DNA from: Rosa chinensis
Taxonomy: Eukaryota > Streptophyta > Magnoliopsida > Rosales > Rosaceae
Reading direction: 5' to 3'
Assembly: GCF_002994745.2 (NCBI RefSeq)
Contig: NW_020126816.1
Location: 124,001-188,000, forward strand
Length of the DNA stretch: 64,000 bases
The position numbers and the translations under genes are program-made. Shown piece by piece: positions 45,135 through 56,171 of this stretch. Numbering within the stretch: position 1 is the first letter of the stretch; every line of letters begins with the position of its first letter. The notes below the pieces were generated by a model. The model was not told the origin of the DNA. It was given only the letters and a program-made list of their open reading frames with translations, and made no database searches.

Positions 45135-46190
45135 TTGAAGGTCTTAGATTGTGGATTTTATTGGCCCACTATCTTCAAGGATGCAAACTTGTTTTGTATT
45201 TCTTGTGATAGGTGCCAACGGACTGGTAATCTTGGCCCAAAAGATCAAATGCCCATGAGCCCAATAATAAATGTAGAAATTTTTGATGTTTGGGGCATTG
45301 ACTTTATGGGCCCATTTCCCTCGTCTAATGGTTGTTTATATATACTATTGGCTGTGGACTATGTATCAAAGTGGGTGGAAGCAAAAGCCACCAGGACTAA
45401 CGATTCAAAAGTGGTTGCAGGTTTCTTGAAAACTAACATATTTTCCAGGTTTGGAGTGCCACGTGTGCTAATCAGTGATGGAGGTTCTCACTTTTGTAAC
45501 CGTACAATCGAGGCTTTGCTGAAGAAGTATGGGGTAACCCATAAGGTGTCCACGCCCTACCACCCTCAGACCAGTGGCCAAGCAGAGGTATCCAACAGGG
45601 AGATCAAGAGGATACTTGAGAAGACAGTGGGCCCGACAAGGAAGGATTGGAGCCAGAGATTGGATGATGCGTTGTGGGCCTACAGAACGGCCTACAAGAC
45701 GCCTATTGGGATGTCTCCCTTTAGGTTGGCCTACGGAAAGGCATGCCACCTTCCAGTGGAGCTAGAGCACAAGGCTTGGTGGGCTGTCCAGAAGTTCAAC
45801 ATGGATTATGATGAAGCGGGCCTACATAGGAAGCTACAGCTAAATGAGCTTGAGGAGATAAGGAATGAGGCCTACGATGCTTCATGGATCTACAAGGAGA
45901 AGACAAAGGCCTACCATGACAAAATGATTCGCGGAAAAAGCTTCCAAGTGGGCCAGAAAGTTCTGTTATTCCATTCCAGACTTAAGCTATTCCCGGGTAA
46001 ACTTCGTTCTCGTTGGGTTGGTCCATTTATAGTTACAAATGTGTTTACTCATGGTGCTGTAGAGATCAAGAGTGAGAAGACGGGGAAGGAGTTCAAGGTA
46101 AATGGGCATCGTCTCAAGCCCTACTATGAGTCCTTGGTGGGGCACACATTGGAAGAGATACCCCTCCAGGAGGCACCCCATGACGTGTGA
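45135..46190 (+). CDS. int: Integrase of C
   Basis: 351 residues from the first Met after the stop; the natural protein continues upstream in frame (45066-45134). The zinc finger is split by this start: His at 45090 and 45111 lie upstream, while the CX2C cysteines are at 45204 and 45213. The catalytic core has Asp56 (GIDFMGPF), Asp115 (ISDGGSHF) and Glu151 ([14 protein letters not shown]), a D-x35-E spacing. The C-terminal domain has the GPF motif in RSRWVGPF and ends [12 protein letters not shown]. The stop is at 46188-46190, followed directly by the 3' noncoding region; there is no env-like frame. Role: inserts the cDNA into chromosomes. The core is intact, but the nonsense codon upstream removes the zinc finger from any product started here. 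Confidence 0.88.
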   Translation: MKVLDCGFYWPTIFKDANLFCISCDRCQRTGNLGPKDQMPMSPIINVEIFDVWGIDFMGPFPSSNGCLYILLAVDYVSKWVEAKATRTNDSKVVAGFLKTNIFSRFGVPRVLISDGGSHFCNRTIEALLKKYGVTHKVSTPYHPQTSGQAEVSNREIKRILEKTVGPTRKDWSQRLDDALWAYRTAYKTPIGMSPFRLAYGKACHLPVELEHKAWWAVQKFNMDYDEAGLHRKLQLNELEEIRNEAYDASWIYKEKTKAYHDKMIRGKSFQVGQKVLLFHSRLKLFPGKLRSRWVGPFIVTNVFTHGAVEIKSEKTGKEFKVNGHRLKPYYESLVGHTLEEIPLQEAPHDV

Positions 46191-46237
46191 ACAAGGAGAA
46201 GAGTCCAGGCTGAAGGACTATAAATATTAAGCGCTAC

Positions 46238-46253
46238 ATGGGAGGCAACCCAT
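46238..46253 (+). ncRNA. Conserved post-pol hairpin, C copy
   Basis: ATGGG-AGGCAA-CCCAT, 48 bases after the integrase stop. The same loop, with a compensated outer pair compared with group A (TTGGG/CCCAA). Confidence 0.55.
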
Positions 46254-46442
46254 TTCAATCGAAGCTGTGGAGGAGCCATCAACGAGAGTTTGAAATTTCT
46301 ATCCCTTCACTTGCTTCGGTTGAATTGTACTTGTGTCTTTATTTGTTTGTTTATTATTTTACCCTTCTCTTATTTTCGTAGCCCCCATATTTAGGGTCTA
46401 TATACCATATTTTTTGCCTACATTGAGGACAATGTAGATTCT

Positions 46443-46456
46443 AAGTGTGGGGTGGG
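46443..46456 (+). promoter_or_regulatory. Internal polypurine tract 1 of C
   Basis: AAGTGTGGGGTGGG. It has the C-specific GGGGT instead of GGGGG, as do the other two PPTs of C. Confidence 0.5.
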
Positions 46457-47164
46457 TTTACACCTTTATTTCAGAATTTTTTTCGGTTTTTAAAAAAAAA
46501 AAAAAAAAAAAAAAACAAAAAGTTAGTTTTATAGTCTATTTGAGTGTTTGAGTCTTAGGATGCCCCTAACGTCTAGGATGAACATGTCTCTGAATTCATG
46601 GCTGAAGGTTTTCACAATCGAAATATGACTTAATTGAATTCTGTGGTTAATCGACATTGTGATGCTTGTATGAAGATTTGAGATAGGATTGTAACTTGGT
46701 TCATTAAGCATGCTAGGATTAAGTCTGATTCATTTGACCCAAAGTGAGTTATTGAGCTAAAATACTTTCTTTTTGAGTGCTTAACTGATAATTCTAGAAT
46801 TTCGTGGCTGTATTTGCAAAACCTCATCATTCTTTGAAAATCCAATGATCATGTGCCATAGATTTTAATGGACTACAGAGTACTAGAACTCGGCTGTTGT
46901 GACTGTCAAAACTTGTATGCCATAATATGCACTGATCCTGGATAGGATAGAAGGCATTAGGGTAACCACCATAGCCAAACAAGCATGTGTCCCCAACTGT
47001 GCCCGTCGTGGGACTCCTTAGAATGAACCCCTTTGAGCCTACGTTGAAAACCTTTGTTTCATCACCCTCACTACCCTACCATGAGCTTAGTACAGGATAT
47101 CTCTACCCTTGTCTTAGGGACTTAGTAGAGCATGACATAGTATGTAGGGGTGACGATGAAAGAC

Positions 47165-47179
47165 AAGTGTGGGGTGGGG
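47165..47179 (+). promoter_or_regulatory. Internal polypurine tract 2 of C
   Basis: AAGTGTGGGGTGGGG. Same place, relative to the conserved blocks, as PPT2 in A2, B, D, E and H. Confidence 0.5.
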
Positions 47180-48057
47180 AAAATCCAAGAAAAAAAGAAG
47201 AGAAAAAAAATTTGCCGTAAAAAAAAAAAAAATGAAAGAAAATGAAAATGAAAAAGAAAGAAAGAAAAGCGGCAAAATAGAAGAAAAATTGAAAAGAAAA
47301 CTCTTGGGAAATTGTTGAAGTGTGGTTTTGGACTTTCAAATTTGTAGAAGGCTCAAAGTTGAAAATTATGCCTTTGTCCATTCCCATGTTGGTTAGAGTG
47401 AAGGTTGGGCCCAAAACAATGATAATTGGCCCACAAAAATGGTGATATAAGGTGGTCCTTATATGCTTTGCTAGGTCCTTAGGATTTTTGTATCCTTAAT
47501 CTTCATTTCGAAAACCCTAGCTTAGCCCCATTACAACCTGTTTTAAGTGCTGACTTGATCCTTGAGATGGGCTGTCTTTGGTTAGTGGAGTCAGGTACGC
47601 AGTCGAGCTTATGGTTTAGGTCCATTTGTGCACTTAGTCATTTCATGAGGTCTTTAATAATTCTTCACCAAAATGCATTTATTGATGAAATATGCAAGCT
47701 GTTTGTTGCCTTACAATTTATTCTCTTGCATATACTTGAGAGTGAAGCTTTTAAGCATAGCCATTTCTGAGAGAAAAATCGAGAGTATGCCCTGTGAGTT
47801 TGGATTGGACTTGTTCGAAACATGCTATCATTCACTGTATAACTTAAGTTCTCCATATCTTGCTTAGTCATATGAATGTCACAGGTTTATTAACCATGGA
47901 ATTATCTATGCAATTTTGATTAAGTGTTTAACGTGAAAGCCATGAGTTTGGAGTCTCTGAGACAACAGTTAGGGGAAGTAGAGTCATTTACTTGTTTTTT
48001 TTGTTGAGTCGTTGTTTTGTTTTGTATTTTTGTTTTGCTAAGGGACTAGCAAAAGCT

Positions 48058-48071
48058 AAGTGTGGGGTAGT
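48058..48071 (+). promoter_or_regulatory. 3' polypurine tract of C
   Basis: AAGTGTGGGGTAGT directly before the 3' LTR start at 48072. Confidence 0.8.
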
Positions 48072-48532
48072 TGATAGGAGCACAAAAGTGTGACGATATT
48101 ATTAATTATGTGCCTCATTTTAGCCTTATTTCTCCCTTAGTTTAGTGTTTTGAGTCATTAAGTCATTTTGAAAGTCTTGTTGAGTGTTTGGAGTGAAATA
48201 GGCGGAAAAAGTAAAATTCATGAAAAATCCTAGCTGGATTAGGATTCCTAACTGTCAACTATTTTTGCGGTCTTTACATTTTAATTTCCCTTTATTTTCT
48301 CTAGAAAATTCTGATATTCTCCTGCTTGTTGTAGGAAATGTTGCCTGGTTGAACTCTTGGAAACAGCAATGATGGAGTCATAAAATAAAGCATTAAGATA
48401 TTTGACCAAGCAATGAAGAAGGGAAATAAAGGAGAAAAGATGTTTTCAGTTGAGGAATAAAAGAAAAAGATGTTTCAGCTGGAAAATAAATAAGAGAAAG
48501 ACGTTTTCAGTTGGGGAATAAAGGAGAAAAGA
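48072..48532 (+). repeat. C 3' LTR, left part
   Basis: U3 head of the C LTR with about one extra set of GATGTTTCAG-type repeats compared with the 5' LTR. Cut by D at 48533; aaaga (48528-48532) is the target copy. Confidence 0.88.
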
Positions 48533-50398
48533 TGATAGGAGCACAAAGTGTGACGTTTTTAATATGTATTTTTCCTCATTTGGCTAAGTTATTCTCTTAA
48601 AATTAATAATTATAATATAGTTTGTGTTTTTAGCTACTTCATGGTCGGAAATGGTGAAAACAAGTGAAAAAGAGCATAAATGAGCATAAATTATGGACAA
48701 GTCATTTTAGAAACTTTCCTCTTTCATTTTAGGAAATATTTCCTATTTTGTTTTAGGAAACTTTCTTCATTTGAACTTTTATATTTCTGATTTTCCTATT
48801 TTAATGAGAGTCCATCCCATTAGAAACTCTTGAGTGATTAAATCAAGAAAAATTGAAGGATTAATCAGGAAGAATTCGAGGAGATAAAATGGATTGTTTT
48901 TAATCAATATTTATTCCTAATTATCTGATTTCTTATTGATTATAAACTCTAATTAAATTCTGATTTTTCTTGATTGTAGGAGTTTATTGTGTGCACAATT
49001 CTTGGAAGAAATTAGTGCAAATCAAAGGAGAAGAATAAGGGATGTATCTGGTCGCTATTCAAGGCATATACAATGAGCCATTAAGGGGAAAAGAAATCAG
49101 AAAATTCATGACTTTGTCAAGAGAAAATCAAGCAAATTTGGAGGAGAAATCACCTCAAGATGATTGGCCATGATTGCATCACAAGAGATGAGAATTCCAC
49201 TATAAATAGCAGCCATTCTCTACTCCAAAATCATCACTTCCTGACCAAGATCACTTCCTAGTTTATCCGTTCCTAGTTAAAAATTATTCCATAGCTCTGC
49301 CCAATTCACTTCTCAAACCTCCATCACCTACAAGATCGTGACCACCATCCTTCCATCAATCCAAGAAGTTCTTAGGCGCTAAGTCAAGGACGATCCACCA
49401 CCATAGCGGAGACGAGTTCATCACCTTGTTGCCAAGCCGCTAAGGAAAGCTTCAAAGTGTAACTATGACTCTACTTACAATCTTTCTTTCGGTTTTGTTT
49501 GTTTGGATTTGTGAGTTGTGTAATTGGAGACATGAGATTTTCAGAATATTTTTATTAATATTTTTGAGATTTTCAGTTTATTATTAAGTTAATTTTGAGA
49601 ATTCTTTGATGATGCATATTAGAATCTTGTGCCCTTTTATGTGTTTAGGTAATTTTCAGAGTTAGATTGATAAGTTTGCATGCTAGAATAAAGGTGAGAG
49701 TTCTTGTGTGTTTGCTTCATTTGCCAAGAGTAATTGTTATCTGTTAAGGCGCTAAGTTAAACAAGTAGCAATTAGTTCTAAAAAGTGGTAAAAATCATGT
49801 TTCAATGGTTAAACGATTCTGGAAATTACGTGTTAAATTCTATGTGTAATGGTTAATTTGCACGTGTGAGTTGATTCGAGGGTTAGATAATACTACTAGT
49901 TAAGAGAATTACGCTAAGTGTTTTCGAAAATTAGTAGTATTGGGCTTGGTAAGGACTTTTCTGATCCAAGCCCACATTAGAACGAATTAGATAAATGGAT
50001 TGATCCGCTAAGGCTTTTCATTTGGACTCTTATCTAGGCATTTAAGATGGGCACGTTTTGTAGCATGTTGAAAAGGATTTTCTGTTTTTGCACTTAGTAA
50101 TTTTCGAGTGGTAGTGGTCTAGGTTACGGAAGTCGATCATTGTAGATAATTTTATTTGTTTTGTTTTTATTTTAAGTAGATTAGAAACCAAAAGTTGAAT
50201 CCCCCCTTTTTTATGGTTGTTGCTTGTGTAAATTTGTAGATAAATACTTGTTAATATTTGTTTTATTAATTACTAATTTAAATTGACCTTTTTGTTTAGG
50301 TGTACCCTACAATCCCCGGACTGAACGATCCCTGCTTATCCTATACTAACAACTACATTTTGCAGGGTTAAATTGTGAGGCTATTTCAGCCGCCATCA
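48533..50398 (+). repeat. 5' LTR of D (1866 bp)
   Basis: TGATAGGAGCACAAAGTG start; TATA box at 49201-49208. The end reads gccgccatca with one extra C compared with all other B-type ends. A stretch of U5 (about 50190-50290) is unlike B and C. Confidence 0.9.
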
Positions 50399-50403
50399 AT
50401 TTT

Positions 50404-50424
50404 TGGCGCCGTTGCCGGGGATTG
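50404..50424 (+). other. Primer-binding site of D
   Basis: Intact tRNA-Asp type PBS. Its anti-PBS partner in U5 is at 50310-50319. Confidence 0.85.
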
Positions 50425-53018
50425 TTAAAATCTCTAACGCTTAAAGTGTCATTAATTTTTTATCTATATAGAATGCATGCTAAATTTTTGTACTACATTT
50501 GTGGAATGGTGACAAATTGCGATTTATGCTAGGCCAAGCTATAATTGTGATTTAGTTTAAGTTTTATGAGTGTTACCAAATTAAGCATGTATTTTATAAT
50601 TGTTGTGCAATTTGTAGAGGTTTTATTTTTCAGCATGTTGTAAATTATATGTGTTTCACTTAGATTAAGCATGATGTAAATTGTAATTAATATACTTAGG
50701 TTGTTTTGAATTTCATTAAATATTTAATTGTTGTAAGTGTGTAAAAATAAAAAAATAAAGAAAATTAACTCAAAAAAAAAAAAAATTGTTGTGTGAGCAA
50801 GGAGAAGAGTCCAGGCTGAAGGACTATAAATATTAAGCGCTGCATGGGAGGCAACCCATTTCAACCAAAGCTGTGGAGGAGCCATCAACGAGAGTTTGAC
50901 ATTTCTATCCCTTCACTTGTTTAGGTTGAATTGTACTTGTGTCTTTTATTTTCGTTTTTGCTTTTTTGTTTTCGTATTTATTATCGTAAATTCCATTCCT
51001 ATATGCTTAATTGTTCCATTGCATGCTTATGATTGATTACATTGAGGACAATGCAATATTTAAGTGTGGGGGAAGGGATTTATACTTTTGTCTTGAGTCA
51101 TATATATTGAAAATACAAAAAAATTTGAAAAATGTCAAAAATTAAAAATTTCGTTGCTTTTATTATTTATTGAGTCAAAATGATTTTTGGGTGAAATAAT
51201 TTCTTCAAAGTAGGCGCATCTGATGGGATGTGATGTCTAAGGTCTAGTTTGGATCCGAGAAGTGCTGACAAAGGGTCTCGTCCCCTGTCAAACAAGTGAG
51301 CTGAGCTCCGCCAAAATCGGTCCCCTCTTCACCTGGTCATGTCCCAAAGGAGTTACCGAAAGAAGAAAGGAAATAACCCTAGTCCAAAACCTTTTTGGCG
51401 TCAGTCTTAGTCTTTTGTTTTGCTTTGAGTTTTAGGATGCCCTTAACTGTCTAGGATGATTCAATATCTCTGAAATTATGGCTAAAAGAGGATCACAATA
51501 TTGAGATGATTTTAAATGGTATTCCTTGGTTAATTGAGATAAATGAAAAATATATGCATGAGTAGTGGATATGGATTTCGTAACCTTGGTACAGAATATG
51601 AGCATGTTAAGATGAGTTTTGATTCATAAAAGCCCATGTGAGATATTTGAGCCATGTCCCTTTTTCTTGGAGGAATGAAAGAATATATTCTTATTTTCTT
51701 GGCGATGTTTTGATGATCTCATTATTCTTCATTTGATTGATTGCTTGCCATAGATTAAGTTTGATGGACTAGAGAATGCTAGAATTCACTCTTGTGCTTG
51801 TTGAGACTTTTATCAATACATGTCCCTGATACTGGAAAGGATAGAGGCATCATAGGAACCACCACCATAGACAAATTAACTTGTGTCCATATTTGTGCCC
51901 GTCGTGGGACCCCCTTAGATAAACCACTTTGAGCCTACATTGAGCCTTTTCTTTCATCACCCTTAAATTCCTTAACCCTTAACCTTAGTATAGTTACAAT
52001 CCTACCCTTTATTCTAAGAAGAATTTAGTAGAGCTATCTTTTGAGACTTACTACATGGATTCGATGGCAAGGATGAAGATTGAGAAGAGGTGAAAGTTCA
52101 AGTGTGGGGGTAGACTTGTCCATAAGAAAAAAAATGTGGAAGCCTTGAAAAAGAAATGAAAGAAAAAAAAATGTGTATGGCTAAGAAAAGAAAAACAAAG
52201 AAAAAAAAATATATATGCATATGGATTTTAGTCCCCCATACTTGGTGAATTTGGAGATTGTTTTGACTTGAAAGCCCATTACATAAAAATTTGGTCTTTG
52301 TCCAGTTCACGAGGGTTCAAGTGGATTTCTAGAAGTCTCTCTACATCAAAATGAGCTCTACTAGGTTTTTAGGATACTTTGACATTCCTTAACCTTTGTT
52401 TCTTAAAACCTTGAACCTTAGCCCCATTTCAACCCTTTAAAGTCCTTTTTGATCCTTAAGATGGGACAGCCTTTGATCTGTGGAGATGAGTTATAAGAGT
52501 TGAACCTATGGCTTGGGTCCATCCGTGCAAGTAGTTGATATCTTTCTTGAGATCTTGAAAAAAAAAAAAAATTATATTCACAAAGTGCTTTTCATTTCTT
52601 ATATATGTGAGCTATTTGATTGCCTCAAAATATTTTCTCTCACATATAATTTGAGTGATTATAAGCTTTTAAGCATTGCCCTGTTCTGAGAGAAGATAGA
52701 GTGGATATACCTTGTGAGAATATGAATCATACTTGTCTGAAACATGTTGAGCTCCACCCATCACCATTGTTACAACCAAGTCCTACTGTTTTATATGTGG
52801 ATTATATGCTTCAATTAACTCTCGAATATCTAAATATTGATTCTTGATTAAGTGCTAATTTTGATGCCATGAGAGTAAGGATTTATGAGACAAATGTGAA
52901 GGGCAATTTAGTCTTTGTGTGTCATTTGTGTAGAGTCTGGTAGTAAATTGTTTATTTTGGTTGAGTGTTTCGTTTTGATTTTGCTAAGGGACTAGCAAAA
53001 GCTAAGTGTGGGGGAATT
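50425..53018 (+). mobile_element. Noncoding interior of D
   Basis: Same plan as B: a short leader, an A-run, tgtgagcaaggagaagagtc at the old integrase stop, hairpin 50844-50859, PPT1 51062-51075, leader-like module about 51205-51365, PPT2 52100-52113, PPT3 53004-53018. Lacks part of the block after PPT2 compared with B (near 52318). Confidence 0.75.
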
Positions 53019-54900
53019 TGATAGGAGCACAAAGTGTGACGTTTTTAATATGTATTTTTCCTCATTTGGCTAAGTTATTCTCTTAAAATTAATAATTATA
53101 ATATAGTTTGTGTTTTTAGCTACTTCATGGTCGGAAATGGTGAAAACAAGTGAAAAAGAGCATAAATGAGCATAAATTATGGACAAGTCATTTTAGAAAC
53201 TTTCCTCTTTCATTTTAGGAAATATTTCCTATTTTGTTTTAGGAAACTTTCTTCATTTGAACTTTTATATTTCTGATTTTCCTATTTTAATGAGAGTCCA
53301 TCCCATTAGAAACTCTTGAGTGATTAAATCAAGAAAAATTGAAGGATTAATCAGGAAGAATTCGAGGAGATAAAATGGATTGTTTTTAATCAATATTTAT
53401 TCCTAATTATCTGATTTCTTATTGATTATAAACTCTAATTAAATTCTGATTTTTCTTGATTGTAGGAGTTTATTGTGTGCACAATTCTTGGAAGAAATTA
53501 GTGCAAATCAAAGGAGAAGAATAAGGGATGTATCTGGTCGCTATTCAAGGCATATACAATGAGCCATTAAGGGGAAAAGAAATCAGAAAATTCATGACTT
53601 TGTCAAGAGAAAATCAAGCAAATTTGGAGGAGAAATCACCTCAAGATGATTGGCCATGATTGCATCACAAGAGATGAGAATTCCACTATAAATAGCAGCC
53701 ATTCTCTACTCCAAAATCATCACTTCCTGACCAAGATCACTTCCTGACCAAGATCACTTCCTAGTTTATCCGTTCCTAGTTAAAAATTATTCCATAGCTC
53801 TGCCCAATTCACTTCTCAAACCTCCATCACCTACAAGATCGTGACCACCATCCTTCCATCAATCCAAGAAGTTCTTAGGCGCTAAGTCAAGGACGATCCA
53901 CCACCATAGCGGAGACGAGTTCATCACCTTGTTGCCAAGCCGCTAAGGAAAGCTTCAAAGTGTAACTATGACTCTACTTACAATCTTTCTTTCGGTTTTG
54001 TTTGTTTGGATTTGTGAGTTGTGTAATTGGAGACATGAGATTTTCAGAATATTTTTATTAATATTTTTGAGATTTTCAGTTTATTATTAAGTTAATTTTG
54101 AGAATTCTTTGATGATGCATATTAGAATCTTGTGCCCTTTTATGTGTTTAGGTAATTTTCAGAGTTAGATTGATAAGTTTGCATGCTAGAATAAAGGTGA
54201 GAGTTCTTGTGTGTTTGCTTCATTTGCCAAGAGTAATTGTTATCTGTTAAGGCGCTAAGTTAAACAAGTAGCAATTAGTTCTAAAAAGTGGTAAAAATCA
54301 TGTTTCAATGGTTAAACGATTCTGGAAATTACGTGTTAAATTCTATGTGTAATGGTTAATTTGCACGTGTGAGTTGATTCGAGGGTTAGATAATACTACT
54401 AGTTAAGAGAATTACGCTAAGTGTTTTCGAAAATTAGTAGTATTGGGCTTGGTAAGGACTTTTCTGATCCAAGCCCACATTGGAACGAATTAGATAAATG
54501 GATTGATCCGCTAAGGCTTTTCATTTGGACTCTTATCTAGGCATTTAAGATGGGCACGTTTTTGTAGCATGTTGAAAAGGATTTTCTGTTTTTGCACTTA
54601 GTAATTTTCGAGTGGTAGTGGTCTAGGTTACGGAAGTCGATCATTGTAGATAATTTTATTTGTTTTGTTTTTATTTTAAGTAGATTAGAAACCAAAAGTT
54701 GAATCCCCCTTTTTTATGGTTGTTGCTTGTGTAAATTTGTAGATAAATACTTGTTAATATTTGTTTTATTAATTACTAATTTAAATTGACCTTTTTGTTT
54801 AGGTGTACCCTACAATCCCCGGACTGAACGATCCCTGCTTATCCTATACTAACAACTACATTTTGCAGGGTTAAATTGTGAGGCTATTTCAGCCGCATCA
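53019..54900 (+). repeat. 3' LTR of D (1882 bp)
   Basis: Nearly the same as the 5' LTR; it carries a 17-base tandem duplication of ctgaccaagatcacttc (near 53727-53761) absent from the 5' LTR, and a normal gccgcatca end. TATA at 53687-53694. Confidence 0.9.
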
Positions 54901-56171
54901 AAAGACGTTTTCAGTTGAGGAATAAAAGAAAAAGATGTTTCAGATGGAAAAATAAATAAGAGAAAGATGTTTCAGCTTGGAAATTAAAGGAATTGCCCCA
55001 TTATGAGAGGAGTTAAGGCCATAAAGAAGACGTTTCAGTTGGGAAAGCCAACCAATGCTCCCCTATAAATAGGCAACGTCCAGAACTGAATTTGCATCAC
55101 TTCCCAGCCAAGATCATTCCAAGACTACCCAATTCACTCCTCAAACCTCCATATCTTACAAGACCGTGACCACCATCCATCCATCAATCTACAAAGCTCT
55201 AAGGCGCTGAGTCAAGGACACTCCACCACCATAGTAGAGACAAGTTCATCACCTTGTTGCTAAGCCGCTGAGGAAAGCTTCAAAGTGTAACTATGACTCT
55301 ACTTATAATTTTTGTTTCGGTTTTGTGTGTTTCAATTTGTGAGTTGTGTAATTGGAGACATGAAATTTTCAGAATATTTTTATTAATATTTTTGAGATTT
55401 TCAGTTTATTATTGAGTTAATTTCGAGAATTCTTTTATGATGCATGTTACAATCTTGTGCCCTTTTATGTGTTTTGGTAATTTTCAGAGTTAGATTCATA
55501 AGTTTGCATGCTAGAATAACGGTGAGAGTTCTTGTGTGTTTTCTTAATTTTCCAAGAGTAATTGTTATTTGTTAAGGCGCTGAGTTAAACAAGTAGCAAT
55601 TAGTTCTAAAAAGTGGTAAAAACTATGTTCAATGGTTAAACGATTCTGGAAATTACTTGTTAAATTCTATGTGTAATGGTTAATTTGCACGTGTGAGTTG
55701 ATTCGAGGGTTAGATAATACTACTAGTTAAGAGAATTACGCTGAGTGTTTTCAAAAATTAGTAGTATTAGGCTTGGTAAGGACTTTTCCGATCCAAGCCT
55801 ACATTAGAATGAATCAGATAAGTGGATTGATCCGCTGAGGCTTTTCATTTAGGCTCTTATCTAGGCATTTAAGATGGGCACATTTTTGTATCATGTTGAA
55901 ATGAATTTTCTGTTTTTACACTTAGTAATTTCCGAGTGGTATTGGTCTAGGTTAGGGAAGTCGATCATTGTATATAGTTTTATTTGTTTCGTTTTTATTT
56001 TAAGTAGATTAGGAACCAAATTTCAAAACCCCCCATTTTATTCTTTTATTTGTTAATTGACCTTTTTGTGTAGGTGTACCCTACAATCCCCGGACTGAAC
56101 GATCCCTGCTTAACCTATACTGACAACTACATTTTGCAGGGTTAAATTGTGAGGCTATTTTAGCCGCATCA
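54901..56171 (+). repeat. C 3' LTR, right part
   Basis: Begins with the second aaaga and continues U3 repeats, TATA (55064-55071), R and U5 to ttttagccgcatca at 56171. About 1727 bases in total with the left part. Confidence 0.88.

Larger units (their letters stand above)
46191..48071 (+). mobile_element. 3' noncoding region of C
   Basis: 1.9 kb without a frame, but with blocks shared with all other elements here: the caggctgaaggactata box and hairpin (46238-46253), the hairpin TACATTG-AGGA-CAATGTA (46419-46436) and PPT1 (46443-46456), gagtcttaggatgcccc, cccgtcgtgggactcc, PPT2 (47165-47179), gatccttgagatgggctgtc, and the LTR-adjacent PPT3 (48058-48071). A-rich tracts at 46491-46516 and 47218-47232. 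Confidence 0.75.
48533..54900 (+). mobile_element. Element D: young coding-less element in the C 3' LTR
   Basis: Complete 6368-base element with perfect aaaga duplications (48528-48532, 54901-54905). 5' LTR 48533-50398, PBS 50404-50424, noncoding interior, PPT 53004-53018, 3' LTR 53019-54900. The LTRs differ by only a handful of bases and small indels, so it inserted recently compared with its neighbours. No gag or pol. Confidence 0.92.
29889..56171 (+). mobile_element. Element C: near-complete gag-pol retrotransposon, interrupted by E and D
   Basis: 5' LTR 29889-31523, PBS 31529, leader, gag-pro-RT-RNase H (32544-36827), integrase (44801-46190), 3' noncoding region, PPT 48058-48071, 3' LTR from 48072 to 56171. 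Flanked by perfect agttt duplications (29884-29888, 56172-56176) inside the LTR of H; the uninterrupted target is visible at 666-690. Without E and D it is about 11.9 kb. One long gag-pol frame and no env-like frame. Athila-like by PBS and protein motifs. Confidence 0.88.

Noticed and set aside
46191..48071. Possible env-like gene between integrase and the 3' LTR, as in some Athila elements
   Set aside because: No frame above about 100 residues, no membrane segment pattern shared between copies; the conserved parts are short noncoding blocks.
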